A DNA stretch of 64,000 nucleotides from NCBI RefSeq assembly GCF_000613925.1, contig NZ_BAJX01000012.1, positions 18,678 through 82,677 of the forward strand. Reading direction: 5' to 3'. Below, in pieces: positions 40,825-50,937 of the stretch (positions within the stretch are counted from its first letter, which is position 1; each line of letters starts with the position of its first letter). The notes under the pieces were generated by a model that was given only the letters and a program-made list of their open reading frames with translations, was not told where the DNA came from and ran no database searches. The translations under genes were made by a program, and so were the position numbers. The stretch is from Prevotella histicola JCM 15637 = DNF00424 (GTDB lineage Bacteria > Bacteroidota > Bacteroidia > Bacteroidales > Bacteroidaceae).

Positions 40825-41125
40825 AACCTGCAATGTTTATGTTATAATATTATCCTTTAATTTCAAATGGAGCCTTCCTGATGGCTCACCCGTTATTTCT
40901 AATCCGTGCAAAGATAAACAAATTATGGTGTAAAGCACTATTTGCCAACATTTTTTTGTAATTTTGCACAAAATAAGCAGTGCTTGGCAATGCCGAAGTA
41001 AACTTCATTTGCACTTGCTTGTATTACTCTATCGCAAAGTTAGGTGTTCCTGTTACAAACACAAAAGGGAATTGCCTACAAAGCTTGGGATTTCCCCTAA
41101 AAGAAAAGAAACAGATAAATATATT

Positions 41126-42607
41126 ATGGCAAAAGAACTAAAACACATGACCAAGAGAGCAGAGAACTACTCTCAATGGTACAATGACCTTGTAGTAAAA
41201 GCTGAATTGGCTGAGCAGTCTGCCGTACGTGGATGTATGGTTATCAAGCCTTACGGCTATGCTATATGGGAAAAGATGCAGGCACAGCTTGATAAAATGT
41301 TCAAAGAGACAGGCGTTCAGAATGCTTACTTCCCACTTTTGATTCCGAAAAGCTTCCTCTCTCGTGAGGCTGAGCACGTAAAGGGATTTGCCAAAGAGTG
41401 TGCTGTGGTTACTCATTATCGCTTAAAAGCAAGCGAAGACGGCAATGCTGTTGAGGTAGACCCTAACGCTAAGCTTGAAGAAGAGCTGATAATACGTCCT
41501 ACAAGTGAGACAATCATCTGGAATACATATAAGAACTGGATTCACTCTTGGCGTGATCTGCCATTGATGTGTAACCAATGGTGTAACGTTATGCGCTGGG
41601 AGATGCGTACTCGCCCGTTCCTTCGCACCTCAGAGTTCCTCTGGCAAGAGGGTCATACAGCACATGCTACACGTGAGGAGGCAGAGAAAGAGGCACAAAC
41701 AATGCTGCATGTATATGCTGATTTTGCGGAAAAATGGCTTGCAGTACCTGTTGTTCAGGGTGTAAAGAGTGAGACTGAACGCTTTGCAGGAGCACTTGAC
41801 ACTTACACCATCGAGGCTATGATGCAGGACGGTAAGGCCCTTCAGAGTGGTACTTCACACTTCTTAGGTCAGAATTTTGCTAAGTCTTTCGATGTAACCT
41901 ATCTTAATAAGGACAACAAACCAGAGTATGTATGGGCTACATCATGGGGTGTGAGCACCCGATTGATAGGAGCTTTGATCATGACACACTCTGATGACAA
42001 CGGTTTAGTGTTGCCTCCAAAGATCGCTCCTATACAGGTTGCCATCATACCTATCTTCAAAGGCGAGGAACAACTGAAGGAAATCACAGCCAAGTTACAG
42101 CCTGCTATCGACCAGTTGAGGGCATTGGGCATCACAGTGAAGTATGATGACGCTGACAATAAGCGCCCAGGCTTCAAGTTTGCAGACTATGAATTGAAGG
42201 GAGTACCAGTCCGTTTGGCAATGGGTGGTCGTGATTTGGAGAACAATACCATTGAGGTTATGCGCCGAGACACGCTTGAAAAGGACAGTGTAAGCTTCGA
42301 TGGCATCGTTGACTACGTGAAAAATCTCCTCGATGACATACAGAACAACATCTTCCAGAAGGCAAAAGACTTCCGTGATGCGCACATCTACGAGTGTGAA
42401 AACTACGAAGAATTCAAGGAGAAGGTTAAGGATGGTGGTTTCTTCCTCTGCCATTGGGATGGTACAGAAGAGACAGAAGCCAAGATAAAGGAGGACACAC
42501 AGGCTACAATCCGTTGTGTTCCGTTCATGTTCGAACAGACTCCTGGCACCGACATGGTAAGTGGCAAGCCTGCTAAATACCGTGTTATCATTGCAAGATC
42601 CTACTAA
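41126..42607 (+). CDS. proS: Prolyl-tRNA synthetase, short (archaeal/eukaryotic-like) type
   Basis: A 493-residue class II aminoacyl-tRNA synthetase that charges tRNA-Pro. Motif 2 appears in [20 protein letters not shown], the ATP/Pro region in [11 protein letters not shown], and motif 3 near [14 protein letters not shown]. It lacks the bacterial-type editing insertion between motifs 2 and 3, as expected for the type that Bacteroidota use, and has the zinc-less C-terminal extension ending IIARSY. The start is ATG 41126 ([20 protein letters not shown]); the upstream open frame from 40964 is not supported. A TAATTTTG box at 40959 would give a leader of about 150 nt, but its -33 is poor. Confidence 0.97.
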   Translation: MAKELKHMTKRAENYSQWYNDLVVKAELAEQSAVRGCMVIKPYGYAIWEKMQAQLDKMFKETGVQNAYFPLLIPKSFLSREAEHVKGFAKECAVVTHYRLKASEDGNAVEVDPNAKLEEELIIRPTSETIIWNTYKNWIHSWRDLPLMCNQWCNVMRWEMRTRPFLRTSEFLWQEGHTAHATREEAEKEAQTMLHVYADFAEKWLAVPVVQGVKSETERFAGALDTYTIEAMMQDGKALQSGTSHFLGQNFAKSFDVTYLNKDNKPEYVWATSWGVSTRLIGALIMTHSDDNGLVLPPKIAPIQVAIIPIFKGEEQLKEITAKLQPAIDQLRALGITVKYDDADNKRPGFKFADYELKGVPVRLAMGGRDLENNTIEVMRRDTLEKDSVSFDGIVDYVKNLLDDIQNNIFQKAKDFRDAHIYECENYEEFKEKVKDGGFFLCHWDGTEETEAKIKEDTQATIRCVPFMFEQTPGTDMVSGKPAKYRVIIARSY

Positions 42608-42615
42608 TATATAAT

Positions 42616-42655
42616 AAGGTGGTTGATGATTCAGAAGGTCATCAGCCACCTTTTT
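42616..42655 (+). terminator. proS terminator
   Basis: A 14-bp stem (AAGGTGGTTGATGA with TCATCAGCCACCTT, one G-T pair), 9-base loop and five T residues. Confidence 0.9.
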
Positions 42656-42798
42656 GTTTTTCCCCTACCATGGCACGACGCATTCTATGCCATAGAACGG
42701 CAACTGCCAGCCCATGGAACATCAAGCATAACATCCATAACAAGGATGTGAAAGAGAACAACTAACCATTTAAAGTACAATTTTAAACGAAAGAAATT

Positions 42799-43731
42799 AT
42801 GAAGAAGACACTCATCACATTTGCATTATTACTTACCGTAACGGTACTGAATGCGCAGACACTCATCAAGGTCAACCTCAAGAAAGGTGACAAAGCCGTT
42901 TATGAAAACGTAAACACTGTCAATGCAGCACTGCCTATGGGTGCTGGAAATCAGAACATTAAGATAACCAACACGACCACTGTCGAGGTGAAAGATGCCA
43001 CTGCTGACGGTTTTAAAGTTGAGTTCCTGACCAAAGATACGAAGATAGAAGGGAACGAAGAGGCGGCACAACAGTTTGGCGATCAGCTCAGTCGGTACCT
43101 CGATGGAGTACCTGTTCTCTTCCAGACTGATAAGAATGGTTGCTTGCAGAAGCTGCTGAACTACGAAGAAGTGGTTGGGAAAATGAGCAAAGTAGCCATC
43201 GCTCAGATTGACAGTATGTATAAAAAGAATCCTAACATAGAGAAGATGGCACCAAAAGCCAAGGTGATTATGGCACTCAACGACCTCTTCACCGAGAAGA
43301 ATATCATGGAGAACTTCAAGAACAAGAGTGTCTTCCAGCTCTATGGTAAGACCCTAAAGACGGGTGACAAAGAGGACAAAGAGATACAAGGCATCAAGGT
43401 TAACACCACTTATGACGTCAGCAACGTTCTCGGCATGCTCACTGTTGTGGCAAAAAGCAAGGCTAACATGACAGAGAATGAGACCAAAGCGTTCTTCATT
43501 AACAATATCAAGAAGATGGGATTGGGCGATGAGATAAGTTCACAAATTGAGCAAAACTGGGGTCAACTGAAGGCTATGGGCATGGCAAGTATCGACATGA
43601 ACGATACGACTACCTATCATTTCACAAAGAGCGGATGGGTCAATGACGTGGTTAGCTCAGGTAAAATGAAGATGATGGGTATGCAGATGGAGATCAACAC
43701 CAGCGTAAAGTTGGTTTCTGACATGCACTAA
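42799..43731 (+). CDS. Secreted hypothetical protein, 310 aa
   Basis: A 310-residue exported protein with signal peptide MKKTLITFALLLTVTVLNAQ (cleavage after NAQ). The mature part starts KVNLKKGDKAVYENVNTVN, a beta-rich pattern shared by uncharacterised Bacteroidales periplasmic proteins that begin 'KGD-K..Y'. A Met- and Lys-rich C-terminal stretch (KMKMMGMQMEINTSVKLV) closes it. There is no catalytic motif or lipobox. It stands alone between the proS terminator and a terminator shared with the convergent C10 protease. Function unknown. Confidence 0.8.
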   Translation: MKKTLITFALLLTVTVLNAQTLIKVNLKKGDKAVYENVNTVNAALPMGAGNQNIKITNTTTVEVKDATADGFKVEFLTKDTKIEGNEEAAQQFGDQLSRYLDGVPVLFQTDKNGCLQKLLNYEEVVGKMSKVAIAQIDSMYKKNPNIEKMAPKAKVIMALNDLFTEKNIMENFKNKSVFQLYGKTLKTGDKEDKEIQGIKVNTTYDVSNVLGMLTVVAKSKANMTENETKAFFINNIKKMGLGDEISSQIEQNWGQLKAMGMASIDMNDTTTYHFTKSGWVNDVVSSGKMKMMGMQMEINTSVKLVSDMH

Positions 43732-43801
43732 GCGTCTGCTTTCAACGGGTTATAAGAAAGGTTCAACACCCCCGATGCGTTGCTGAACCATCAAAAAAAA
43801 C

Positions 43802-43845
43802 ATTGCCACCAACTGGAGGTTTCCCTTCCAATTGGTGGCAATTTT
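43802..43845. terminator. Bidirectional terminator between the 310-aa gene and the C10 protease
   Basis: ATTGCCACCAA (43802-43812) pairs with TTGGTGGCAAT (43832-43842) without mismatch. Eight A residues precede it and four T residues follow, so it can end transcripts from both converging genes. Confidence 0.85.
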
Positions 43846-43857
43846 CGTATCAGAAGA

Positions 43858-46773
43858 TTATTCTGTGATAAACTTCTTCACCACAATTCCCTTGTTCGTA
43901 ACGACCTTCAGGATGTAAGTAGATGCCTTTCGTGGAAGTTCAACATCACGAACGTCACCCGAAATGCGACTTACAAGCATGCCAGAGAGCGTATAAACAC
44001 TCACTTCACGAACCTGTACTGCATCCGATTCTGGCTGCAAACGGAGTCGGTTACCTTCTATTCTAACCGTCAGACCATACTCTGCTGCATTGCCACGAAC
44101 CTCATTGATACCCGTTGTTGAATTGACAATACGCACAAGTTTATAGTAGTTGTCACAACCACCGACAGGCATTTCAACAGCGTTTTTACCCAGACCAGCC
44201 TTGCAAGTGATCTGCATCAGATAGAATCCCGGTGCTATATCGCCCTCACGTGGCGTATAGTTCAACTTACCGTCCGACTGTGTTCCAGCCTGTCCCGACA
44301 CTCTTGTCATGGCCAGAAGCACACCGCCACGACCAGTAAACGTGCGCAAAGCAACCTTCACCATCATGTTCTTTACATCCTTCAGAGCCTTGAGAGAGAA
44401 AGAACCTGTTGCAGCTTTCCCCAGTTCAAGCGTTGTTGGGAAGTCGAGGGCAGCACACTCTAACGGCAACTCGGCATTCTTTTCAATCGTCACCGTTGCT
44501 GAATCGAATGCACAAGGCATATCCTCCAGCACATCCTCAGCCACATATTTCGTTCCTACCTTATAGGTTCCAGGTTCGAAAGGCAGTGGTTTATAGAACT
44601 TCATCGTCTGCTTCTCACCCTTATCAAAGTCCTTTGAATCCTGCATAAAGACGTATTCCTTACCCGTCAGCGTGCTCTTGAAGCAAGTGACAACACTGGC
44701 ATTACCGTCCTTACCATAGTTACGCATGTCGCAGGCAAGCACAATCTTCTTTCCTTGTGGTACGGCAGTCTGCTCCTTTGTATCGGCATTGAGCCATCCC
44801 ATCTCCGACACCTGACGCAGCACAGGATGAGCAGCAGCAGGACGAACGTCCACCTCTGTCGTTCCAACTTCCGAATCATCAAATGTCAAAGCGTCATATT
44901 TTGCATGATAAAGCTTCACTGCATAACGTCCTGCAGGGAGCTGTTCAGGCAAAGCAAATACCGTTTCATAGTTCTCGGTACAGTCACCATAGATGCTTGC
45001 CTGAAGCGTATCACTGGTGTAAACCTTCTGCGGATCAGCCGTTGAAGTGAACTTAAAGATGAGCTTACTGAGGTTGAAATCCTTGCTCTTGTTCTGCAGT
45101 TTGACCCGTACAAGACCAGCTCCTTCAGCATAAAGAGGACCGTCAAAGTTGATTTTCGACAGCAGTTTAACGTCAGGTGTAGGCTTATATTCCATGTCAG
45201 CAACGATCACTCCCTTCTCAACCTTCACTACTCCATAAGCAGAATTGCCCACAGGATGACGAAGAACCGTCCACTTGTCCTGACCGACAGGGCATATTGC
45301 AAAGCACACTTGATACTCACCATCAGCAACACCTGCCACCTCCAACGGGATATCACGCATGATGTAATAAGTATGACCAGCCTTGCCGTCCGTGTAACCA
45401 GCCAGCTTCTGGTTGTCATCCTTCAGATGTTTCAGGATCTGACCGTCCTTCATCAGCACGGCAGAGATGCGGAACTGAGCGGGTTCAACATCGTAGTTCT
45501 CAATGAAACTTGCCAATGACATGGACTTGTTGACGAACTTCTCCGTATTGAATAACATCACGCTTAGGCGTGTAGGCGACGACACACTAAGAGGTACTTC
45601 AGATACTTGTGACCCTGCAGGAACGAAGTTGATGAGGATCTCCTGCCCTACATTGAATCCACTTTTATCTGCTCCAATGCCGAGTTTCTCAGGGTTTAGA
45701 TGGTTCACCATGAAGAAACCGTCACTGTCACCATGCCATCCCCAGTTGATATGTACGAAGTCCCGACTGTCATAACCATCACAAACGAAGGCGTGACCAC
45801 CGAGTCCATCCTCCGAACTTGCCGAATAATAAACAGGTCGACGGGCGTCAAGCTCGTGCTTTATCAGTGTCATCCACTCATTGGTTGAGTAATGTTCACG
45901 CTTCAGATACTGCACCGACTTATCATAACCGAAGTAGGTACGCATGGCATAAGGCACCAGTGGAGAGTATGTTCCACTACCCGTCAGCCCATATTCCATA
46001 TCCACTGAGATGGCAACATGTGCATTGAGGAGAGCCACAGCCTTAGCCTGTTCAGCCGTATAGTTCACGTTCCGATAGTCGGGTAACATCTTATCCCACT
46101 CGTAAGTATCCTTGCTGAAGTCGGCAGAGAGCGTAACGTTCTTCTTCAGTGGCTTACCATTCTCGTCAACAAAAGTCGTTGTGTACGAGTGACTACCCGT
46201 TCCGTGCAGTGGGTATTTATAGTAACGCATGATCTGTGAGGCTGCCGTAGCCACACAACCCACGTAGTAATGATACGTGTCCTGCCCATCCGTCCATGTC
46301 GGACCGTCATTGTTGTAAGGTGTATCCTGCCCCCATTTAATGTCGCCCAACAATGGTTTCACCACGGGATGAGGTGCTTCAGCCATTCTCTCCTCCGTCT
46401 TTTCATCAGCACGGATAGCCGCAATGCGCTTTGCATAGGTCTTCATCCAGAACAAGAGGTTGTCTGGCGCATCCTTAAACGTGAATGTCCCATGGTCCGA
46501 ATAGCCTAGGATGGTGCCGATAGCATCGTCACCTGAGACAATGACAAAGCCCTTTCCACCATCGTTGTTATAGATGTAGAACGGTGCTTGTCCGTTACTA
46601 CTGCGTGTGCCTGCAGGCATAGCCGACGAAGGCAACATACGCATAACAGGGCGTTTGACCCATCGTTTCATGAACCGTGTTGCCAACTCCTGCGCTTCCG
46701 TCTGCCCTATGGGACGGGCGTTTACCGCACAGAATGCTAACAGCAACGTTACTGATAGTAAAATTCTTTTCAT
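43858..46773 (-). CDS. C10-family cysteine protease (interpain/streptopain type) with type IX secretion tail
   Basis: A 971-residue secreted protease. It contains a signal peptide (1-19), a Spi-type inhibitory propeptide (about 20-140, with APFYIYNNDGGKGFVIVSGD), and a C10 catalytic domain (about 145-390): nucleophile Cys173 in YYVGCVATAASQIMRYYKYP and catalytic His327 in GLGGHAFVCDGYD, followed by HINWGWHG. Then come about 450 residues of beta-sandwich repeats and a C-terminal sorting domain (about 890-971: VREVSVYTLSGMLVSRI and ending VVKKFITE) typical of type IX secretion cargo. The order matches interpain A of P. intermedia and PrtT of Porphyromonas, which degrade host proteins and haem carriers. 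Transcription probably starts near 46970. Confidence 0.93.
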   Translation of the reverse strand: MKRILLSVTLLLAFCAVNARPIGQTEAQELATRFMKRWVKRPVMRMLPSSAMPAGTRSSNGQAPFYIYNNDGGKGFVIVSGDDAIGTILGYSDHGTFTFKDAPDNLLFWMKTYAKRIAAIRADEKTEERMAEAPHPVVKPLLGDIKWGQDTPYNNDGPTWTDGQDTYHYYVGCVATAASQIMRYYKYPLHGTGSHSYTTTFVDENGKPLKKNVTLSADFSKDTYEWDKMLPDYRNVNYTAEQAKAVALLNAHVAISVDMEYGLTGSGTYSPLVPYAMRTYFGYDKSVQYLKREHYSTNEWMTLIKHELDARRPVYYSASSEDGLGGHAFVCDGYDSRDFVHINWGWHGDSDGFFMVNHLNPEKLGIGADKSGFNVGQEILINFVPAGSQVSEVPLSVSSPTRLSVMLFNTEKFVNKSMSLASFIENYDVEPAQFRISAVLMKDGQILKHLKDDNQKLAGYTDGKAGHTYYIMRDIPLEVAGVADGEYQVCFAICPVGQDKWTVLRHPVGNSAYGVVKVEKGVIVADMEYKPTPDVKLLSKINFDGPLYAEGAGLVRVKLQNKSKDFNLSKLIFKFTSTADPQKVYTSDTLQASIYGDCTENYETVFALPEQLPAGRYAVKLYHAKYDALTFDDSEVGTTEVDVRPAAAHPVLRQVSEMGWLNADTKEQTAVPQGKKIVLACDMRNYGKDGNASVVTCFKSTLTGKEYVFMQDSKDFDKGEKQTMKFYKPLPFEPGTYKVGTKYVAEDVLEDMPCAFDSATVTIEKNAELPLECAALDFPTTLELGKAATGSFSLKALKDVKNMMVKVALRTFTGRGGVLLAMTRVSGQAGTQSDGKLNYTPREGDIAPGFYLMQITCKAGLGKNAVEMPVGGCDNYYKLVRIVNSTTGINEVRGNAAEYGLTVRIEGNRLRLQPESDAVQVREVSVYTLSGMLVSRISGDVRDVELPRKASTYILKVVTNKGIVVKKFITE

Positions 46774-46975
46774 AGTGATACTATTAAATAAGTGATAAAT
46801 AATTCTTCAAAACGTATTAAACGCTTGTGTCACCGTTCCACAATCTCAATGCCGAAGAGCATGTAGTGCTTCAAAATAAAACCTTCAATTACACTGAGTT
46901 ATTGGTCTTGTATGTCGTTTTCAGTCATCCTTTCACAATGCAAAAGGATATGGTATCTGATGTTAGTAGCAGTTG

Positions 46976-47009
46976 CAAAGTTAGTGGTTTTACCTTATAT
47001 GACGGCAAA
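46976..47009 (-). promoter_or_regulatory. Probable promoter of the C10 protease
   Basis: On the minus strand TTTG, 22 bp, then TAACTTTGCA (plus 46976-46983). The spacer is slightly long. The leader to the ATG at 46773 would be about 200 nt; that stretch (46774-46975) shows no other feature. Confidence 0.5.
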
Positions 47010-47183
47010 GAAAGATGTAATTTTATACAAAATATATGTTAAGAATTACTGTTTCTACACCTTATTTATACATATAGCACCCTATCCCACCTTACGACCC
47101 ACGCTCGATGGAAAACCAAGTAGGCACAGACGGGCAACCAAAAGAGATGCCTTCATTGTAAGAAAAAATCAGAATCGGAAAAC

Positions 47184-47329
47184 AAAAGAGGCTCTTTTGC
47201 ATTGTAAAAGATGCCCTTTTGCATTGCAAAACATGCCCTTTTGACATGTAAAAGACGCCCTTTTACAATGCAAAAGGGCGTCTTTCACTTCCCACTTTGT
47301 AAGTATTTGAATCACAGAAGATTACAAAC
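47184..47329. repeat. AAAAG-(GGCRY)-CTTTT intergenic array, copy 5
   Basis: Units start at 47184, 47206, 47228, 47250 and 47272. The first is altered (AAAAGAGGCTCTTTT), the next three have RYGCC cores, the last GGCRY (AAAAGGGCGTCTTT). The closing flank ACTTTGTAAGTATTTG ... AGATTACAAAC is more diverged than in other copies. It lies between the divergent C10 protease and rpoD. From 47330 to 47661 nothing was recognised. Confidence 0.9.
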
Positions 47330-47661
47330 CCAATAAAAACACATAATCCTTTGATTTTCACGAAATGGCATACCGAAAAGTGTAAGCATATTTCATAACA
47401 ACAGAAAACATCCTCTTTTCAGCATGACAAGACCAAAGAACGCAAGAAGAGGAAGCACCGATTGAAAAACAAATAATAAAGAATAAAATCTCACTTCACC
47501 ACAATAAACACCACAAACGTTCGTTAATTATTTGCTGAAAGTAAAATCATTTGTTAAAAACAGACGCATGGGTATTTCATCATCTGAGATAAAGTATGAA
47601 GGGCATTTAGGTCTATTTATACATAAAAAAGCATAAAAGATACAAATTCAGACCTGTTATA

Positions 47662-47693
47662 TTTGGTTTTTCACCTCTTTATATGTACCTTTG
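47662..47693 (+). promoter_or_regulatory. rpoD promoter
   Basis: TTTG at 47662-47665, a 20-bp spacer and TACCTTTG at 47686-47693: a full match to the consensus recognised by the sigma factor it drives, suggesting self-regulation. Leader about 60 nt. Confidence 0.82.
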
Positions 47694-47759
47694 CACGCCG
47701 TATCGAGAATTAGGATAACGGAAACCAGCTATATTTAAGGAGGAAATAGTAAACAATTC

Positions 47760-48632
47760 ATGAGACAACTTAAGATTTCAAAAAGTATCACCAACCGATC
47801 AAGTGAGGCTCTTGACAAGTACCTTGTAGAGATTGGTCGTGAACCAATGATTACCGTTGATGAGGAGATTGAACTGGCTCAGGAGATCCATAAGGGCGGC
47901 CGTAAAGGTGAACGTGCCAAGGAGAAACTGATAAAAGCTAATCTTCGCTTCGTCGTTTCCGTAGCTAAACAGTATCAACACCAAGGACTTTCGCTTACAG
48001 ACCTTATTGATGAAGGGAACATTGGACTGGTAAAAGCTGCTGAGAAGTTTGACGAAACGCGCGGTTTTAAGTTCATCTCTTATGCAGTTTGGTGGATCAG
48101 ACAGAGTATTCTGCAAGCTATTGCTGAGCAGAGTCGTATCGTTCGTCTCCCACTGAACCAAGTTGGAGCTATCTCAAAGATTAATCAAGTGACCAATGAG
48201 TTCGTGCAAAAGCACAACCGTAGGCCTTCTATACATGAGCTGGCAGAGCTAACTGGCATTGACGAAGCACGGATCCGACAGAGTCAGAGTGCTGATAACC
48301 ATCACATGAGCATTGATGCACCGTTCAGCGATGACGATGATAACTCAATGAGTGACATGCTTTCATCAGGTGATGACTCACGTACTGACCGTGGAGTAGA
48401 CTTTGAATCAATGTCTGATGACCTGCGTGCCGTTCTTCAGAACACACTTAAAGATCGCGAGATAAAGATTGTCACGGAGTGTTTCGGTATCGGTTGCCAG
48501 GAAAAAGGACTCGAAGAGATCGGTACAGAGATGGGATTGACCCGTGAACGTGTACGTCAGATACGTGAAAAAGCCATCGAAAAGATTCGCGAGAGTGGCA
48601 ATGCACGTGTGCTGATGAAGTATCTGGGCTAA
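47760..48632 (+). CDS. rpoD: Primary RNA polymerase sigma factor, Bacteroidota type
   Basis: A 290-residue sigma-70 factor. It lacks region 1.1 and the long non-conserved insert, as expected for the Bacteroidota housekeeping sigma. Region 1.2 starts at [15 protein letters not shown]; region 2 holds [31 protein letters not shown] and the promoter-melting segment [15 protein letters not shown]; region 4 has the helix-turn-helix [20 protein letters not shown] near residues 252-271. It recognises TTTG/TAnnTTTG promoters, including many listed here. Its own promoter is a close match. It is monocistronic, with a hairpin about 130 bases past the stop. Confidence 0.97.
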   Translation: MRQLKISKSITNRSSEALDKYLVEIGREPMITVDEEIELAQEIHKGGRKGERAKEKLIKANLRFVVSVAKQYQHQGLSLTDLIDEGNIGLVKAAEKFDETRGFKFISYAVWWIRQSILQAIAEQSRIVRLPLNQVGAISKINQVTNEFVQKHNRRPSIHELAELTGIDEARIRQSQSADNHHMSIDAPFSDDDDNSMSDMLSSGDDSRTDRGVDFESMSDDLRAVLQNTLKDREIKIVTECFGIGCQEKGLEEIGTEMGLTRERVRQIREKAIEKIRESGNARVLMKYLG

Positions 48633-48759
48633 AAACAGTCTATCCTAATCCCTTTAGAGGAGCGAATGTCCCAACGAGTTTGTTGCTAACTGTGCTTTAA
48701 AAGAGACACATAAACAACAAGAACACAGTCAAATACGACTCTCACATTCAACAAAATAA

Positions 48760-48800
48760 AAAGCGGAACGATGACTCTTCATCGTTCCGCTTTACTCTTT
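48760..48800 (+). terminator. rpoD-distal terminator
   Basis: A perfect 15-bp stem, AAAGCGGAACGATGA with TCATCGTTCCGCTTT, four-base loop and a T-rich tail. It lies 128 bases past the stop codon, so the 3' untranslated region is long. Confidence 0.8.
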
Positions 48801-49005
48801 TACCTCCCCTTCCCTGCCTTTTACTGTTCTATTCTTTCACCTTATAGCTATTCGGAAGCTCACAATACACTTTTATCCTTTCACCTTTCGACTGTTCAAG
48901 AAACCATTTTAACCTCTTACACTTTTACTTTTCCATCGTTCAAAAGCTCATTTTTCACTTTTAACCCCTCACCTTTCCACGTTCAAACAGCCTCATCTAA
49001 TTGGA
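48801..49005. other. Pyrimidine-rich intergenic stretch
   Basis: The plus strand is almost all C and T, with recurring phrases CACTTTTA, CACCTTTC and GTTCAA; GTTCAA falls at 48894, 48938 and 48981 (44 and 43 bases apart). It looks like a decayed tandem array. No gene is visible. Confidence 0.5.
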
Positions 49006-49037
49006 CATCCCCTCCTTTGGAGGGGCTTGGGGAGGCC
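49006..49037. repeat. CCCCTCC-hairpin dispersed repeat, copy 1
   Basis: CATCCCCTCCTTTGGAGGGG followed by CTTGGGGAGGC. CCCCTCC and GGAGGGG form a tight hairpin. It is nearly identical to 58011-58042. Degenerate GGCCGCCCTTT phrases follow up to 49086, touching the end of the lysozyme gene. Confidence 0.8.
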
Positions 49038-49086
49038 GCATCTTTTGGTGTGAAGGCCGCCCTTTTTTGGTGCAGAGGCCGCCCTT

Positions 49087-49797
49087 TCACAACCTAATAT
49101 CCCTCAACGAGGTACCAGACATAAACCTATCGAGGTCCACATGCCCCTTTATGCCACGCACTTTGCCTCGTTCCGTGAACTGCCAGATGTTATGTCTGCC
49201 TGCACCTTTTATCTCTGGACGACGCGAATTGTACTTTCCAAGGAAAAGAAAGTACGTATTGAAGCGTGGAGCAAGATGTGAATTATAGAAGTTTACCTGC
49301 GAGTAGATAAGTGGTTTCTTACCATAATACTTCTTTACAAGTCGTGCAAAGAGCGCCACACTGTCCTGCACCTGCTTGCGTGACCAGCCCTTTACACCCT
49401 CACGTTCCACATCAATCATCGGTATAAGGTCCTGTCGGCAACGCTTCATCATAGCCCTGAAATGGCGAAACTGTGCCCGAACAGACGATCGGGAAGACAT
49501 AAAATGATAAGAACCACAGCGCAATCCCTGCTCACGAGCACCCCTCATATTACGAAGATAATACTCATCCGTTATCGAAGTACCCTGCATTGCCTTCACA
49601 TAAACAAAGCGAATCTGCTTGTCACGACCCACTTCCTTCCAATTGATGATGCCCTGATGATGCGACACATCAATACCATCATAATGCCGAGTTACCGCCT
49701 TTTCCGACCGACGGGAGCCCGTGTGAGCCATTGAAACAATACAAACAAAAAGAAACACCAGTACGCCGAGAGGGCGAGAAAGAAATATTGACTTCAT
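49087..49797 (-). CDS. GH25 family lysozyme, first copy
   Basis: A 236-residue exported glycoside hydrolase of family 25. The start is set at ATG 49797 (MKSIFLSRPLGVLVFLFVC), which gives a signal or anchor helix (about 8-25); the open frame reaching further upstream overlaps the promoter region. The GH25 motifs are complete: DGIDVSHHQG (about 43-52), FVYVKAMQG, LRCGSYHFM, the catalytic IPMIDVE (about 130-136) and IWQFTERG near the end. GH25 enzymes cut the beta-1,4 bond between N-acetylmuramic acid and N-acetylglucosamine. A paralogue is at 58492. Without phage or secretion-toxin genes nearby, a cell-wall remodelling or antagonistic role is open. Confidence 0.92.
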   Translation of the reverse strand: MKSIFLSRPLGVLVFLFVCIVSMAHTGSRRSEKAVTRHYDGIDVSHHQGIINWKEVGRDKQIRFVYVKAMQGTSITDEYYLRNMRGAREQGLRCGSYHFMSSRSSVRAQFRHFRAMMKRCRQDLIPMIDVEREGVKGWSRKQVQDSVALFARLVKKYYGKKPLIYSQVNFYNSHLAPRFNTYFLFLGKYNSRRPEIKGAGRHNIWQFTERGKVRGIKGHVDLDRFMSGTSLRDIRL

Positions 49798-49903
49798 TGA
49801 TTTACTATGAATGTTATCACCTAAATACGTTTCCTTAGTGGAAGTAACTGCAAAATTAGTACATTTTTCCCGAACGAAAACACAAATATCCAATAATAAT
49901 CAT

Positions 49904-49911
49904 TATCTTTG
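49904..49911 (+). promoter_or_regulatory. -7 box of cysE
   Basis: TATCTTTG followed by CAG, 31 bases upstream of the cysE ATG. The -33 position lacks TTG. Confidence 0.5.
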
Positions 49912-49942
49912 CAGAGTAGTTATATATTTTATATAATAGTCA

Positions 49943-50886
49943 ATGAGTAGCCAGAACTTCACTCAGCAACTCACCAAAACAGTGGATGAGCTTTCCAAAC
50001 CACAAACACTTCAAGGGCTCTTCCATGAACATCGTGATGGAGATCCACTTCCTTCGTCAAAGGAATTGGAAGAGATTATTGAGTTGACACGCTCTATTCT
50101 CTTCCCAGGATTCTATGGAATGACATCCGTAAACATACAAACCATAAGGTATCGCATAGGAGTTGACACGGAAAGGCTGTACAAACTGCTCTGCAGACAG
50201 GTGATGGCTGGACTCTGTTTCAACGAGGATTGCCACTGCGCCAATGCTGCTGACACACGCTGTTGCCTACAGGAAGAGGCAGAAAGGATTGCTGAAAACA
50301 TCATCCTAAAGCTACCTAAACTGCGCAAGATACTGTCAACTGATGTGCAGGCAGCCTTTGATGGTGACCCGGCGGCAGCCAATCTGGGGGAAGTAATAGA
50401 CTGTTATCCAGCCATCAAAGCACTCACAAACTACCGATTGGCACATGAATTAGTGCTGGAAAACGTACCACTCATCCAAGAATGATCACCGAAATGGCAC
50501 ATTCTGAGACTGGAATAGACATTCATCCGGCTGCAACCATCGGAACACACTTCACTATTGACCATGGGACGGGCGTCGTTATCGGGGCTACATGCGTCAT
50601 TGGCAATCATGTAAAGCTCTATCAGGGTGTGACACTCGGGGCAAAAAGCTTCCCATTAGATAAGGAAGGAAAGCCTATCAAGGGTATTCCACGCCATCCA
50701 ATATTGGAAGATAACGTCATTGTATACGCCAATGCAACGATCTTAGGACGTATCACCATAGGCAAAGGGGCTGTCATTGGCGCCAATGTTTGGGTGACAC
50801 GGGACATGAAACCACGGTCGAAAAAATACAAACAGAACAAAACCGATATCCTCGATATTAACTATGATTATGGCGGAGGCATATGA
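49943..50886 (+). CDS. cysE: Serine acetyltransferase, frameshifted
   Basis: The first enzyme of cysteine synthesis: serine plus acetyl-CoA to O-acetylserine. It is about 314 residues when repaired. The N-terminal helical half (about 1-178) ends [15 protein letters not shown]; the C-terminal left-handed beta-helix carries hexapeptide repeats ([52 protein letters not shown]). The catalytic His in IDHGTG is present. The frame breaks near 50479, where ATCCAAGA lacks one C; ATCCCAAGA would give [17 protein letters not shown], the normal family text. No cysK is adjacent. The methyltransferase gene starts 51 bases later. Confidence 0.92.
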
Positions 50887-50937
50887 AATACACCGTATTT
50901 TACTAACAAATGCCTATCCAAATAAAATAAAACATTA

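Noticed and set aside
40964..41125. N-terminal extension of prolyl-tRNA synthetase
   Set aside because: The frame is open from a TTG, but the added 54 residues have no family similarity and include a -7-like box. ATG 41126 gives the standard N-terminus.
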